Shown here: piece by piece, positions 9,315 to 19,691 of the stretch
How positions within the stretch are numbered: position 1 is the stretch's first letter
How the letters are laid out: each line of letters starts with the position of its first letter
Origin: Nocardioides marinus
GTDB lineage: Bacteria > Pseudomonadota > Alphaproteobacteria > Rhodobacterales > Rhodobacteraceae
Length of the DNA: 64,000 bases
Reading direction: 5' to 3'
Assembly: GCA_019801415.1 (NCBI GenBank)
Contig: JAHVJD010000011.1
Location: forward strand, 27,958-91,957
Translations under genes and position numbers: made by a program
Notes under the pieces: model-generated
What the model was told of the DNA's origin: nothing
The model's input: the letters and a program-made list of their open reading frames with translations, nothing else
Database searches by the model: none

Positions 9315-10357
9315 TGCTGCGGATCCTGTTCCTTGCGGCGCTTATCTGGTGGGGCGGGCGGTTTCTGGGCTTGCCGCGCAACCTGCGCATTGCGGTTCTG
9401 GCGGTGCTGTTTGCCGCGGTGCTGGCGGTGCAGCTGACGCTGCCGGTCGGGCATCCCCTGCGCGAGGGCACCGGCGGCTCTGCCGGGGCCTGGCTGCTGC
9501 TGGGCGGTGTTGCGCTTGTGGCTGGCTTCTATGCCCGCATCGTTGCTGCCCTGAAATCCCGCGCCCAGCCGCAGGATACAGCCGCACTGCAGCCCGCGGG
9601 CCGTTTTTCCGACAGCGAGCTGGACCGCTACGCCCGCCATATCGTGCTGCGCGAGGTCGGCGGCGCGGGCCAGAAGAAGCTGAAACAGGCGCGGGTTCTG
9701 GTGATCGGTGCCGGCGGTCTGGGCGCGCCCGTGCTGCAGTATCTGGCCGCGGCCGGGGTGGGTACCATCGGGGTGATCGACGATGACGTGGTCGATAACG
9801 CCAACCTGCAGCGACAGGTCATCCACCAGGACGAGGATATCGGCAAGCCCAAGGTTTTCTCGGCCGCGGCGGCGATGCGCGCGCAGAACCCTTATGTAGA
9901 GGTGCGCCCCTACAACCGCCGTCTGACCGATGACATCGCGGCGGATCTGTTCGCGGACTACGACCTGATCCTCGACGGCACCGACAATTTTGACACCCGC
10001 TACCTGGCCAACCGCCACGCCGTGGCGCTGGGCAAGCCGCTGATCTCCGGCGCGCTGTCGCAGTGGGAGGGGCAGATCAGCCTGTTCCATCCGGCCAAGG
10101 GCGGCCCCTGCTATCAGTGCATCTTTCCCGAAGCCCCGGCTGCGGGGCTGGCGCCCAGCTGTGCCGAGGCAGGGGTGATCGGCCCCTTGCCGGGGGTCAT
10201 CGGCGCGATGATGGCACAGGAGGCGGTCAAGCAGATCACCGGTGCGGGCCAGGTGCTGCGCGGCGAGATGCTGATCTATGACGGGCTTTATGGCGAAACC
10301 CGCAAGATCCGCCTGTCCCCGCGCGCCGATTGCCCGGTTTGCGGCTCCGGCCACTAG
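9314..10357 (+). CDS. moeB: HesA/MoeB/ThiF family adenylyltransferase with N-terminal membrane anchor
   Basis: 347 residues. Residues about 1-85 contain three hydrophobic stretches (LRILFLAALIWWGG, IAVLAVLFAAVLAVQL, AWLLLGGVALVAGF), absent from the classic soluble enzyme of about 250. The E1-like domain follows: GRFSDSELDRYARHIVLREVGGAGQKKL, GAGGLGAPVLQYLAAAGVGTIGVIDDD, DNANLQRQVIH and DGTDNFDTRYL. Zinc-type cysteine pairs CYQC and CPVC are present. MoeB activates the C-terminus of MoaD for molybdopterin synthesis; a ThiS-type partner is possible. The start lies on the dut stop. Confidence 0.85.
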   Translation: MLRILFLAALIWWGGRFLGLPRNLRIAVLAVLFAAVLAVQLTLPVGHPLREGTGGSAGAWLLLGGVALVAGFYARIVAALKSRAQPQDTAALQPAGRFSDSELDRYARHIVLREVGGAGQKKLKQARVLVIGAGGLGAPVLQYLAAAGVGTIGVIDDDVVDNANLQRQVIHQDEDIGKPKVFSAAAAMRAQNPYVEVRPYNRRLTDDIAADLFADYDLILDGTDNFDTRYLANRHAVALGKPLISGALSQWEGQISLFHPAKGGPCYQCIFPEAPAAGLAPSCAEAGVIGPLPGVIGAMMAQEAVKQITGAGQVLRGEMLIYDGLYGETRKIRLSPRADCPVCGSGH

Positions 10358-10377
10358 GAAACCGGAAGCCCCCTGAT

Positions 10378-10740
10378 TTGAACGAGGCCTTCTTCATCTC
10401 TGCGCTGTGCGGTGCGCTGTTCGGCGGCAGCGCGGAAACCGTGCATGAGTTTTCCTACCCCGGCGGCGCCGCGTCGATCCGCACCGATTGCGAGAACTCG
10501 CGGCGGGTGGTGGAGTTCGGTCTCGACAAGCGCAGCAGCCTCGACAGCATCCAGCAGGCGCTGTTTGCCGCTGAGATCACCGGCAAGGAGGCGGTGGCGG
10601 TGCTGATCGATACCGACGGGCGCTTTGGCCGCTATGAATGGCGCATCGCGCGCGCGGCCAATATCGCAGGCGTGCCGATCCGCATCATCCCGGCGGCGCT
10701 GGTTGCGGATAGCGACAGCGTGCTGGGGGCGGGCGGCTAG
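10378..10740 (+). CDS. Conserved-looking small protein of unknown function
   Basis: About 120 residues if it starts at TTG 10378 (LNEAFFISALCGALFGG). No ATG precedes the well-structured part, so the start is uncertain; GTG 10441 is an alternative. I do not recognise the family with confidence. An alternating hydrophobic pattern, IRTDCENSRRVVEFGLDK and AVAVLIDTDGRFGRYEWRI suggest a compact alpha/beta fold with several conserved-looking acidic residues. That would suit a nuclease-like or metal-binding fold, but no complete motif is visible. It sits 20 bases after the moeB-like gene. Confidence 0.7.
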   Translation: MNEAFFISALCGALFGGSAETVHEFSYPGGAASIRTDCENSRRVVEFGLDKRSSLDSIQQALFAAEITGKEAVAVLIDTDGRFGRYEWRIARAANIAGVPIRIIPAALVADSDSVLGAGG

Positions 10741-10797
10741 GGCCGATTGCAGCCGCCCGGCTTTGCCGCTAGCGTCGCGGACAAAGGAGATCCGTCC

Positions 10798-12813
10798 ATG
10801 TCCAACCCGCTTTTGTCCAACTGGGACACACCGTTTGAAATCGCCCCCTTCGCCGAAATCTCGGACGAGGATTTTGCCCCTGCGCTGGAACAGGCATTGG
10901 CCGATCACGCGGCGCAGATCGAGCAGATCGCGACCAATTCCGAGCCGCCAAGCTTTGCCAATGTGATCGAAGCGCTGGAAACACCGTGCCGCGCGCTGGA
11001 GCAGGTTCTGGGCGTCTTTTTCACCGTGGCAGGCGCGGACAGCAATCCGCGGCGGGAGGAGCTGCAGCGGGAGTTCTCGCCGAAACTGGCGGCGCATTTT
11101 TCGGCCATCACCGCGAACAAGGCGCTGTATGCGCGGGTCAAGGCGGTCTGGGATCGGCGCGACGCGCTGGATCTGACACCGGAGCAGCAGCGCGTGCTGA
11201 TGCTGACCCATCGCGGCTTTGTGCGTGGCGGTGCGGCGCTGGAGGGGGCTGCCGATCTGCGGATGCAGGAAATCAAGGCACGGCTTGCGACCCTGGGCAC
11301 CCAGTTCACCCAGAACCTGCTGGCAGATGAGCGCAGCTGGTTCCTGGAACTCTCGGAAGAGGATCTGGAGGGGCTGCCCGCCTTTGTGGTGGATGCGGCC
11401 CGCGCGGCCGGTGCGGAGAAAGGCTGCGATGGCCCGGTGGTCACCCTGTCGCGTTCGCTGATTACGCCGTTCCTGCAGTTCTCGCCTCGCCGCGAGCTGC
11501 GCGAGAAGGCTTTCAGGGCCTGGGCCGCCCGCGGCGCCAATGGCGGCGACACCGACAACCTGGCGATCGCTGCCGAGATCCTGGCGCTGCGCCAGGAACG
11601 CGCGCGGCTGTTGGGCTATGACAGCTTTGCCGCCTACAAGCTGGAAACCGAGATGGCGGGCACGCCCGAGGCGGTTCGCAAGCTGCTGATGGACGTCTGG
11701 GGGCCCGCCAAGGCGCAGGCAGATGCCGATGCCGAGGTGCTGACCCAGATGATGCGGGCCGACGGCATCAACGGCGATCTGCAGCCTTGGGACTGGCGCT
11801 ACTACGCCGCCAAGCGCCGCCAGGCCGAGCATGACCTGGATGAGGCCGCGCTGAAGCCCTATCTGCAGCTGGACCGGATGATCGAGGCGGCCTTTGCCTG
11901 CGCCAACCGCCTGTTCGGGCTGGAATTCGCACCGCTGGATGTGCCGCTGTACCACCCGGATTGCCGCGCCTGGGAGGTGACCCGCAACGGCGCGCATGTG
12001 GCGGTCTTCATCGGCGACTATTTCGCCCGCGGCTCCAAACGCTCCGGTGCCTGGTGTTCGGCGATGCGCCAGCAGGCCAGGTTCCCGGAAAAACAGACGC
12101 CTGTGGTCATCAACGTCTGCAACTTTGCCAAGGGCGATCCGGCGCTGCTGTCTTGGGATGACGCCCGCACCCTGTTCCATGAATTCGGTCACGCGCTGCA
12201 CCAGATGCTGTCGGACGTGACCTACGAGAGCATCTCGGGCACCTCCGTCGCGCGCGACTTTGTCGAGCTGCCGAGCCAGCTCTACGAACACTGGCTGGAA
12301 GTGCCCGAAGTGCTGCAGGAATTCGCCACCCATGCGGAAACGGGCGCGCCGATGCCGCAGGAGATGCTCGACAAGGTGCTGGGGGCCGCGAATTTCGACA
12401 TGGGTTTCCAGACGGTGGAATATGTCGCCTCGGCGCTGGTGGATCTTGCCTTCCACGACGGTGCTGCCCCGGCAGATCCGATGGTGAAACAGGCCGAGGT
12501 TCTGGCCGAGATCGGCATGCCGGATGCCATCACCATGCGCCACGCCACGCCGCATTTCGCGCATGTCTTTGCGGGCGACGGCTACTCCTCGGGCTATTAC
12601 AGCTACATGTGGTCCGAGGTGATGGACGCGGACGCCTTCGCAGCGTTCGAGGAGGCAAGCGGCGCCTTTGACCCCGAACGCGCCAAGGCGCTGGAGGAGC
12701 ATATCCTGTCCACCGGCGGCTCGGCTGACCCGGCAGAGCTCTACACCGCGTTCCGCGGTCGCCTGCCGGGGGTCGAGGCGCTGCTGAAAGGGCGCGGGCT
12801 GGCCGCAGAATAG
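10798..12813 (+). CDS. M3 family zinc metallopeptidase (oligopeptidase A / peptidyl-dipeptidase type)
   Basis: 671 residues from ATG 10798, which has an AAAGGAGAT site upstream; an in-frame start at 10747 is less likely. The zinc motif HEFGH is at residues 461-465, followed by the conserved LLSWDDARTLFHEFGHALHQM context and SGTSVARDFVELPSQ. The late DGYSSGYYSYMWSEVMDADAF block binds peptide in Dcp and PrlC-like enzymes. It should cleave short peptides in the cytoplasm. PrlC-like and Dcp-like members cannot be separated here. Confidence 0.93.
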   Translation: MSNPLLSNWDTPFEIAPFAEISDEDFAPALEQALADHAAQIEQIATNSEPPSFANVIEALETPCRALEQVLGVFFTVAGADSNPRREELQREFSPKLAAHFSAITANKALYARVKAVWDRRDALDLTPEQQRVLMLTHRGFVRGGAALEGAADLRMQEIKARLATLGTQFTQNLLADERSWFLELSEEDLEGLPAFVVDAARAAGAEKGCDGPVVTLSRSLITPFLQFSPRRELREKAFRAWAARGANGGDTDNLAIAAEILALRQERARLLGYDSFAAYKLETEMAGTPEAVRKLLMDVWGPAKAQADADAEVLTQMMRADGINGDLQPWDWRYYAAKRRQAEHDLDEAALKPYLQLDRMIEAAFACANRLFGLEFAPLDVPLYHPDCRAWEVTRNGAHVAVFIGDYFARGSKRSGAWCSAMRQQARFPEKQTPVVINVCNFAKGDPALLSWDDARTLFHEFGHALHQMLSDVTYESISGTSVARDFVELPSQLYEHWLEVPEVLQEFATHAETGAPMPQEMLDKVLGAANFDMGFQTVEYVASALVDLAFHDGAAPADPMVKQAEVLAEIGMPDAITMRHATPHFAHVFAGDGYSSGYYSYMWSEVMDADAFAAFEEASGAFDPERAKALEEHILSTGGSADPAELYTAFRGRLPGVEALLKGRGLAAE

Positions 12814-12831
12814 GCCCCGCCGCGCCTGCCC

Positions 12832-13764
12832 CTAGTAGCCGAGGCTGCGGTCGACCAAATGCAGCATCGGCTCACCTGCCTCGCAGCGGCGGATGTTTTC
12901 GGCTATCACCTCGGCGGCGGTGCTTTCGCGGGTCTCCGAGGCGATATGCGGCGTCACCGTCACGTTTGGATGTGCCCAGTAGGGGTGCTCCGGCGGCAGC
13001 GGCTCCACCCGGAAGACATCCAGCGTGGCATGGCCGACCTGGCCGCTGTCCAGTGCTGCCAGCAGCGCGTCGTCATCGATCAGCGGTCCGCGCCCCGGAT
13101 TGATGATGCGGGCGCCGCGGGGCAGCATCGCCAGCGTTTCGGCATTCAGGATGTTGGTCGTGGCGGGCGTGTCCGGCAGCAGAAGCACCACGATTTCCGC
13201 CTGCTCCAGCGCCCGGCGCAGCCCATCTTCGCCTGCGTGGCAGGTGACGCCGTCCAGCTGTTTCTGCGTGCGGCTCCAGCCGGTTACCGCAAAGCCCAAT
13301 GCCGCCAGCGTCTCGGCGACGGCGCGGCCCAGGGCTCCAAGGCCCAGAATGGTGACCTTGCGGTCGCGCGCCAGCGGTGGCACCTTCGGCTCCCACCTTC
13401 CGGTCTGGCCCTGGATATGCGCGTCCATCCCCAGGTGATAGCGCAGCGTGTGCCCGGCCACCCATTCGCGCATGCCCAGCTCCAGCCCGGCATCCACCAT
13501 CCGGGTCAGCGGTGCGGTCAGGGTGGTGTTGGGCACGATCTTCTCGACCCCGGCCCAGAGGCTCAGCACCGCTTTCAGCCGGGTGAAGGGGGTGAAATCG
13601 CTGACGGGGCCGGTCGGCGCATAGATGATGTAGTCCACCTCCTGCGGGGCAAACTCGCAGCCGAGGTTCACAGTCAGCCCAAGCGCATCAAAGGCGCGTT
13701 TCAACTCGGGTTCGTAGGCGGGCCAGCTGGCCGCACGGCCGGCAAAGAGAACGTTGACTGTCAT
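12832..13764 (-). CDS. ghrA: Glyoxylate/hydroxypyruvate reductase A-like D-2-hydroxyacid dehydrogenase
   Basis: 310 residues. The NAD(P)-binding loop ILGLGALGRAVAETLAALGFAVTGWSR is clear, followed by VLLLPDTPAT, NPGRGPLIDDDALLAALDSG and the catalytic-His segment VTPHIAS. The N-terminal LSLWAGVEKI region is typical of GhrA. It should reduce glyoxylate or hydroxypyruvate. It begins only 14 bases after the rodA stop on the same strand, so it probably rides on the cell-shape operon message, an odd partner. Confidence 0.9.
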   Translation of the reverse strand: MTVNVLFAGRAASWPAYEPELKRAFDALGLTVNLGCEFAPQEVDYIIYAPTGPVSDFTPFTRLKAVLSLWAGVEKIVPNTTLTAPLTRMVDAGLELGMREWVAGHTLRYHLGMDAHIQGQTGRWEPKVPPLARDRKVTILGLGALGRAVAETLAALGFAVTGWSRTQKQLDGVTCHAGEDGLRRALEQAEIVVLLLPDTPATTNILNAETLAMLPRGARIINPGRGPLIDDDALLAALDSGQVGHATLDVFRVEPLPPEHPYWAHPNVTVTPHIASETRESTAAEVIAENIRRCEAGEPMLHLVDRSLGY

Positions 13765-13778
13765 GGGAACTCCGAAAT

Positions 13779-14930
13779 TCAGCGTGTTGAATGGCGCGGC
13801 CGGTGGATGTGGGCGCTCTGCACGATGCCGAAGGCGCCCAGCAGCACCAGCATCGCCGAGCCGCCATAGGACACCATCGGCAGCGGCACGCCCACCACGG
13901 GCGCCAACCCCATCACCATCGACATGTTGACCGCGAAGAACAAAAAGAAGTTGAGGCCGATGCCCATGATGACCAGCGACGAAAACCGGTCCTTGGTGGC
14001 AATGGCCGAGGCGATGCAGAACAGGATGATCAGCATGTAGATGAACAGCAGGGTCACGCCACCGATAAAGCCGAACTCCTCCGCCAGGGTGGTGAAGATG
14101 AAGTCGGTGTGCTTCTCCGGCAGGAAGTTCAGCCGTGACTGGGTGCCCTGCATGAAGCCGCGCCCGGACCAGCCGCCGGACCCCAGCGCGATCTTCGACT
14201 GGGTGATGTGATAACCGGCGCCCAGGGGATCTTGCGAAGGATCAAGGAAGGTGTCGATGCGGCGGAACTGGTAGTCCTTCAGCAGCTGCCAGTCGGTGCC
14301 GCGGCTTTGGAACACCGCGCTGACCAGCCCCACGCCGGAGGCGATGACGGCGACGAAGTAGGCCCAGTGCACGCCTGCCAGAAACATCACCCCGCCGCCT
14401 GCCGCCATCAGCAGGATCGAGGTGCCGAGGTCCGGCTGTTTCAGCACCAGCGCCACCGGCAGCAGGATCAGCGCCACGGGCAGCATAACCCACAGAGGCC
14501 GCGAGGTTTTCTCCGGCGGCAGCCAGTCGTAATAGGCGGCCAGCAGCATCACCAGCGAGATCTTTGTGACCTCGGATGGCTGCAGCCGCATGAAGCCCAG
14601 ATCAATCCAGCGCTGCGCCCCCATGCCGACGGAGCCGAACAGCTCCACCGCCACCAGGAGGGCGAGAGAGCCGAGATAGGCCAACACCGACACGTTGCGC
14701 CAAAACCAGATCGGGACCATGGCCACCACGAACAGCAACACCAGGCCCAGGGCAAAACGTTTGACCTGCGGCTCGACCCACGGCGTGAAGGAACCGCCGG
14801 CAACAGAATAGAGCATCAGGAAACCGACGCAGGCCACCGTCACCAGCAGCAGCAGCAGACCCCAGTTCAGGTAGAGGATCTTGCGAAACCCGGAGGGCAT
14901 CGATTTGGCGTGGTATTCCAGATAGCTCAT
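13779..14930 (-). CDS. rodA: Rod-shape-determining glycosyltransferase RodA
   Basis: 383 residues from ATG 14930 (MSYLEYHAKSMPSGFRKI). It has about ten membrane segments. RodA is the SEDS-family peptidoglycan polymerase that works with PBP2 in cell elongation. The SEDS signatures WIDLGFMRLQPSEVTKIS, LKQPDLGTSILL and the late HTDFIFTTLAEEFGFIGG and PMVSYGGSAML are all present. The start overlaps the mrdA stop by four bases (ATGA), as is usual for this enzyme pair. Confidence 0.96.
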   Translation of the reverse strand: MSYLEYHAKSMPSGFRKILYLNWGLLLLLVTVACVGFLMLYSVAGGSFTPWVEPQVKRFALGLVLLFVVAMVPIWFWRNVSVLAYLGSLALLVAVELFGSVGMGAQRWIDLGFMRLQPSEVTKISLVMLLAAYYDWLPPEKTSRPLWVMLPVALILLPVALVLKQPDLGTSILLMAAGGGVMFLAGVHWAYFVAVIASGVGLVSAVFQSRGTDWQLLKDYQFRRIDTFLDPSQDPLGAGYHITQSKIALGSGGWSGRGFMQGTQSRLNFLPEKHTDFIFTTLAEEFGFIGGVTLLFIYMLIILFCIASAIATKDRFSSLVIMGIGLNFFLFFAVNMSMVMGLAPVVGVPLPMVSYGGSAMLVLLGAFGIVQSAHIHRPRHSTR

Positions 14931-16873
14931 GCCTTGCTGCTCCGGCTGCCCAGGGGGCGTTTGACGCGTTCGCGCTCCAATCGTTCCTGCTGTGCCTTGA
15001 TGCGGCTGCGATCGGCCTTCGGGTAGGCTTCCAGCGGCGGGGTGCCATCGTAGAGCGCCTGCAGCAGCACGTCGCGGGCGATCGGCGCCGCCGCCTTGGA
15101 GCCGCCGCCGCCGTGTTCCACCACCACCGCAACCGCGTATTTCGGGTTGTCGTAGGGCGCGTAGCAGACATAGAGCGCGTGGTCGCGACGCTCCCACGGA
15201 AGGTCCTCGTTGCGGATCACCCCGGCGGCGCGTTCGGCGGCGGTGATGTTGCGCACCTGGCTGGTGCCACTCTTGCCGGCCATGCGGATTCCGTCGCCGA
15301 TGATGCGCGAGCGGTAACCGGTGCCGCGGCGGTCGTTGCTGACCGAGTACATTCCCTTACGCACGGTGCGCAGGTTGTTTTCCGCGACATCCAGCGGTTC
15401 GCCCGCGCCGCTGGGCTGCTCGACCCCGTCGATGGATTTCAACAGCCGCGGCGTGACACTGCGCCCGGTGGCGATACGCGCCGTCATCACCGCCAGTTGC
15501 AGGGGCGATGCCAGCATGAAGCCCTGACCGATCGACGCGTTCGCGGTATCCCCGATCAGCCAGTCCTTGCCATAGGAGCGCAGCTTCCACTCCTTGGTCG
15601 GGGTGATCCCCTGCGCGACCGCGGACATCGGCAGGTCATGTTTGACACCGAGGCCGAACTTGTTGGCCATCGCCGAGATCTTGTCGATGCCGGTCTTGAT
15701 CGCGATGTCGTAGTAGTAGACGTCGCAGGACCGTTTCAGCGAGTTGTTCAGGTCCACATGCCCGTGGCCGGCCCGCTTCCAACAGTGGAAACGACGTCCC
15801 GCGACGGTCAGATGGCCGGGGCACCAGACGGTTTCCTCCGGTCCCACCACGCCTTCTTCAAGCGCTGCAAGCGCGGTGATCATCTTGAAGGTGGAGCCGG
15901 GCGGATAGGTGCCTTGCACCGTCTTGTTGGACAGGGGGCGGTAATTGTCCTCGGTCAGCATGCGGTAATCGGCGACCGAAATGCCGCGCACGAAAAGGTT
16001 GGGATCAAAGCTGGGAGAGGAGCAAATGGCACGAATGTCGCCCTCCTCGCAGTCGATCACCACCGCGGCGGCACTTTCGCGACCGAGCCGCGCCTGCACG
16101 TAGTTCTGCAAGGCGGCATCGACGGTCAGCTGCATGTCCGCCCCCGAGATGCCCTCGCGGCGGTCCAGCTCACGCATGACGCGGCCGGTTGCATTGACCT
16201 CGACCCGTTTCGCGCCGGCCTTGCCGCGCAGCATGTCTTCGCGCTTGGCCTCGAAGCCGACCTTGCCGATCTGGAAGCGGGGGATCATCAGCACCGGCTC
16301 GGGGTCGTCCATCTTGCTCAGGTCGTAATCCGAGACCGGTCCGACATAGCCCACCACATGGGCAAAATCCTCTTGCTGGGGATAGACCCGGGTCAAACCG
16401 ACCTCGGGGGTCACGCCTGGCAGCGCCGGGGCATTGACCGCGACCTTGGAAATGTCCTCCCAGCCGATCCGATCCGCAAGGGTGATCGGAAGAAATGGGG
16501 GCGAGCGGCGCATCTCGGCACGGGCGCGCTCCAGGTCCTCGGGGTCCAGCGGCAGCAGGTTCGACAGTTTGGCGATGACCGCCTCGACGTCGCCCGCGTC
16601 CTCCGGCACCAGGGTAATCCGGTAGGAGGGGGAGTTCTGCGCAATGATCTGCCCGTTGCGGTCAAAGATCTCTCCGCGGGCCGGGGGCAGCAGGCGGATG
16701 TTGATACGGTTTTCTTCGGCCAGCAGGCGGAACTCATCGGCCTGATCGACCTGCAGAAACCGCATCCGGGCCGCCAGCCCGCCGGCAAAGGCCAGTTGAA
16801 GCCCGCCCAGGAACAGGGCCCGGCGGGTCATCTTGCCATGTGTGGCATCAAGATCCTTGGAGGAGCGTTTCAT
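14927..16873 (-). CDS. mrdA: Penicillin-binding protein 2 (transpeptidase)
   Basis: 648 residues from ATG 16873 (MKRSSKDLD); the open frame upstream lies inside mreD. One membrane anchor (ALFLGGLQLAFAGGL) is followed by the pedestal with the RGEIFDRNG motif. The transpeptidase domain has YPPGSTFKMI (catalytic Ser327), SCDVYYYD and KSGTSQV. It cross-links peptidoglycan during elongation, paired with RodA. Four-base ATGA overlaps link it to both mreD and rodA. Confidence 0.96.
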   Translation of the reverse strand: MKRSSKDLDATHGKMTRRALFLGGLQLAFAGGLAARMRFLQVDQADEFRLLAEENRINIRLLPPARGEIFDRNGQIIAQNSPSYRITLVPEDAGDVEAVIAKLSNLLPLDPEDLERARAEMRRSPPFLPITLADRIGWEDISKVAVNAPALPGVTPEVGLTRVYPQQEDFAHVVGYVGPVSDYDLSKMDDPEPVLMIPRFQIGKVGFEAKREDMLRGKAGAKRVEVNATGRVMRELDRREGISGADMQLTVDAALQNYVQARLGRESAAAVVIDCEEGDIRAICSSPSFDPNLFVRGISVADYRMLTEDNYRPLSNKTVQGTYPPGSTFKMITALAALEEGVVGPEETVWCPGHLTVAGRRFHCWKRAGHGHVDLNNSLKRSCDVYYYDIAIKTGIDKISAMANKFGLGVKHDLPMSAVAQGITPTKEWKLRSYGKDWLIGDTANASIGQGFMLASPLQLAVMTARIATGRSVTPRLLKSIDGVEQPSGAGEPLDVAENNLRTVRKGMYSVSNDRRGTGYRSRIIGDGIRMAGKSGTSQVRNITAAERAAGVIRNEDLPWERRDHALYVCYAPYDNPKYAVAVVVEHGGGGSKAAAPIARDVLLQALYDGTPPLEAYPKADRSRIKAQQERLERERVKRPLGSRSSKA

Positions 16874-17409
16874 CGGCGGTGTACCAGGGTTTCGGCTTCG
16901 GCCGGAGACAATTTGCGTACGCCCAGAATAGTCTGGCTGAGCCAGACGACCAGAGGGTAGGCGAGAATGGTCATCACGACCTGGATCACGGTCAACCCCA
17001 GGGGCGCCTGCTCGACCGCGAACAGCGCCAGCGTCAGCCGGTTGAGGGCGGCAATCACGGTCAGCACCGCAGCGATGGCCAGCCAGTCGCTGACAAAGGT
17101 GCTTTCGCGGTGGGGGGCGGCACGGGCCTTCAGGACGCCACATCCCAACACCGCCAGCAGCGCCATCAAGCCGGGCGGGCGCAACAGCAGCAGGTCTTCC
17201 AGCAGGATGACAAGGGCAATCGAAATCGGCGGCACGAATTCCGGACGCCGCATCGACCAGGTCAGCGCGATCAGCAGCAACAGGTCCGGCGGCGCCCAGA
17301 AACGCGGCTCGGTATCCAGCGGCAGCAGGTGGAAGAACATGATCAGCACGGCCAGCGCCGGAAAGGCCGCGCGCATGGTCCAGATCCGGGCGGTCGAGGT
17401 GCTAGCCAT
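16870..17409 (-). CDS. mreD: Rod shape-determining protein MreD
   Basis: 179 residues from ATG 17409. It has about five hydrophobic segments, for example FPALAVLIMFFHLLPL, LLLLIALTWSM and VIQVVMTILAYPLVVW. MreD is a membrane partner of MreC in the elongasome, recognised mainly by position, size and topology because its sequence is weakly conserved. It overlaps mreC by eight bases and mrdA by four. Confidence 0.9.
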   Translation of the reverse strand: MASTSTARIWTMRAAFPALAVLIMFFHLLPLDTEPRFWAPPDLLLLIALTWSMRRPEFVPPISIALVILLEDLLLLRPPGLMALLAVLGCGVLKARAAPHRESTFVSDWLAIAAVLTVIAALNRLTLALFAVEQAPLGLTVIQVVMTILAYPLVVWLSQTILGVRKLSPAEAETLVHRR

Positions 17410-18343
17410 TCTCCGCCCCGGCTGAAACACTCGCGTCGTCCCCGCCCAGGTCCTGCGGACGGGGTTGCGGCATCGGATCGCCGGGTTTTGCGCCGACCAA
17501 TGCGCCCGGCGTGTCGATGACCTCGGTGCCGTGATGGCGCAGCACCCGCAGGAACTCCAGCCGGCTGTAGTCGGCCGACAGCCGCACCCGCATGCGCCCC
17601 GAACGGTCCTTGGCGACCTGGCCGATCAGCAACCCGGCCGGGAAAACCGATCCATCGCCCGAGGAGATGACCCGGTCACCAGGGCGCACCAGATCGGGGT
17701 TTTCCAGGAAGCTCAGCAAGGGGGCTGCGCTGTTGTCGCCAGTCACCAGGGCGGTCTGGCCCGAAGGCTGGATGGTGGCGGGAACCGCGCTGGCGGCATC
17801 CGTCAGCAGGATCACCCGCGCGGTGTTGCGACCGGTGCCGGAGATCCGCCCGACAAGCCCGATCCCGTCCATCGCGGCCCAACCATCGTGCACGCCGTCA
17901 CGGCTGCCGACGTTCAGCAAAACCGACTGCCGAAAGGGGGAGCCGCTGTCCGCCATCACCACGCCGGTGATATAGGTCAGCTGCGGGTCCAGCCGCACGT
18001 TGTTGAGGTCCAGCAGCCGGGCGTTTTCCTGCTCCAGCTGCAAGGCGGCTTCCTTCCAGGCGCGCATCTGGCGCAGCTCGCTGCGCAATTCGCGGTTCTG
18101 TTCGGCCAGCCGCTGGTAACTCTGGAAGTCGCGCAGCAGGTTGATCGTGGCCGTCACCGGCACCATGGCCCAGTCCATGCTGGGCACGACCCGGTCGACC
18201 ACCTGGGCGCGGAAGCGTTCCACCCGTGGACTGTCGATGCGCCAGACGATGAAAATGGCCGCCAGGCACAGGCACAGCACCACGGTCAGCAGGCGCCGCA
18301 GCGGGGTGGCGTAATCATCGCGCTGTGACTTGTCCTTTGCCAC
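17402..18343 (-). CDS. mreC: Rod shape-determining protein MreC
   Basis: 313 residues. It has an N-terminal anchor (LLTVVLCLCLAAIFIVW) and then a periplasmic coiled coil (about 70-115, QNRELRSELRQMRAWKEAALQLEQEN). The beta-rich MreC domain has SPFRQSVLLNVGSRDGV, GLVGRI and VFPAGLLIGQV. MreC activates PBP2-RodA in the periplasm. The C-terminal 40 residues are proline- and acid-rich tail. It starts 59 bases after mreB. Confidence 0.95.
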   Translation of the reverse strand: MAKDKSQRDDYATPLRRLLTVVLCLCLAAIFIVWRIDSPRVERFRAQVVDRVVPSMDWAMVPVTATINLLRDFQSYQRLAEQNRELRSELRQMRAWKEAALQLEQENARLLDLNNVRLDPQLTYITGVVMADSGSPFRQSVLLNVGSRDGVHDGWAAMDGIGLVGRISGTGRNTARVILLTDAASAVPATIQPSGQTALVTGDNSAAPLLSFLENPDLVRPGDRVISSGDGSVFPAGLLIGQVAKDRSGRMRVRLSADYSRLEFLRVLRHHGTEVIDTPGALVGAKPGDPMPQPRPQDLGGDDASVSAGAENG

Positions 18344-18402
18344 GTGTCTCCTTCCTGCCTGCAGGCCGATGCCCTGTCAGGTGCGGCCCGATGGCAGAGG
18401 TA

Positions 18403-19554
<1,152 letters not shown>

Positions 19555-19691
19555 TTATGGTGAAACAGCGCCTTTCCGCCAAGACCGGCCGCCAAAGGCT
19601 GTTTCAGCAGGCAAAGGGCACAGCAGTGCCGCCGCGTCGCGGTGCTGACCGGCAGCGGGGTGCGGTGACGGGACGGCCGACAGGCCCCTGA

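Noticed and set aside
10354..12702. Open frame of 782 codons on the minus strand
   Set aside because: Entirely antisense to the M3 peptidase, which has the HEFGH motif and a good ribosome site. The antisense protein is His/Arg/Gln-rich with no motif, typical of high-GC shadow frames.
15113..16960. Open frame of 615 codons on the plus strand
   Set aside because: Antisense to mrdA, whose active-site motifs are complete. Composition (His, Asp, Gly runs) is that of a shadow.
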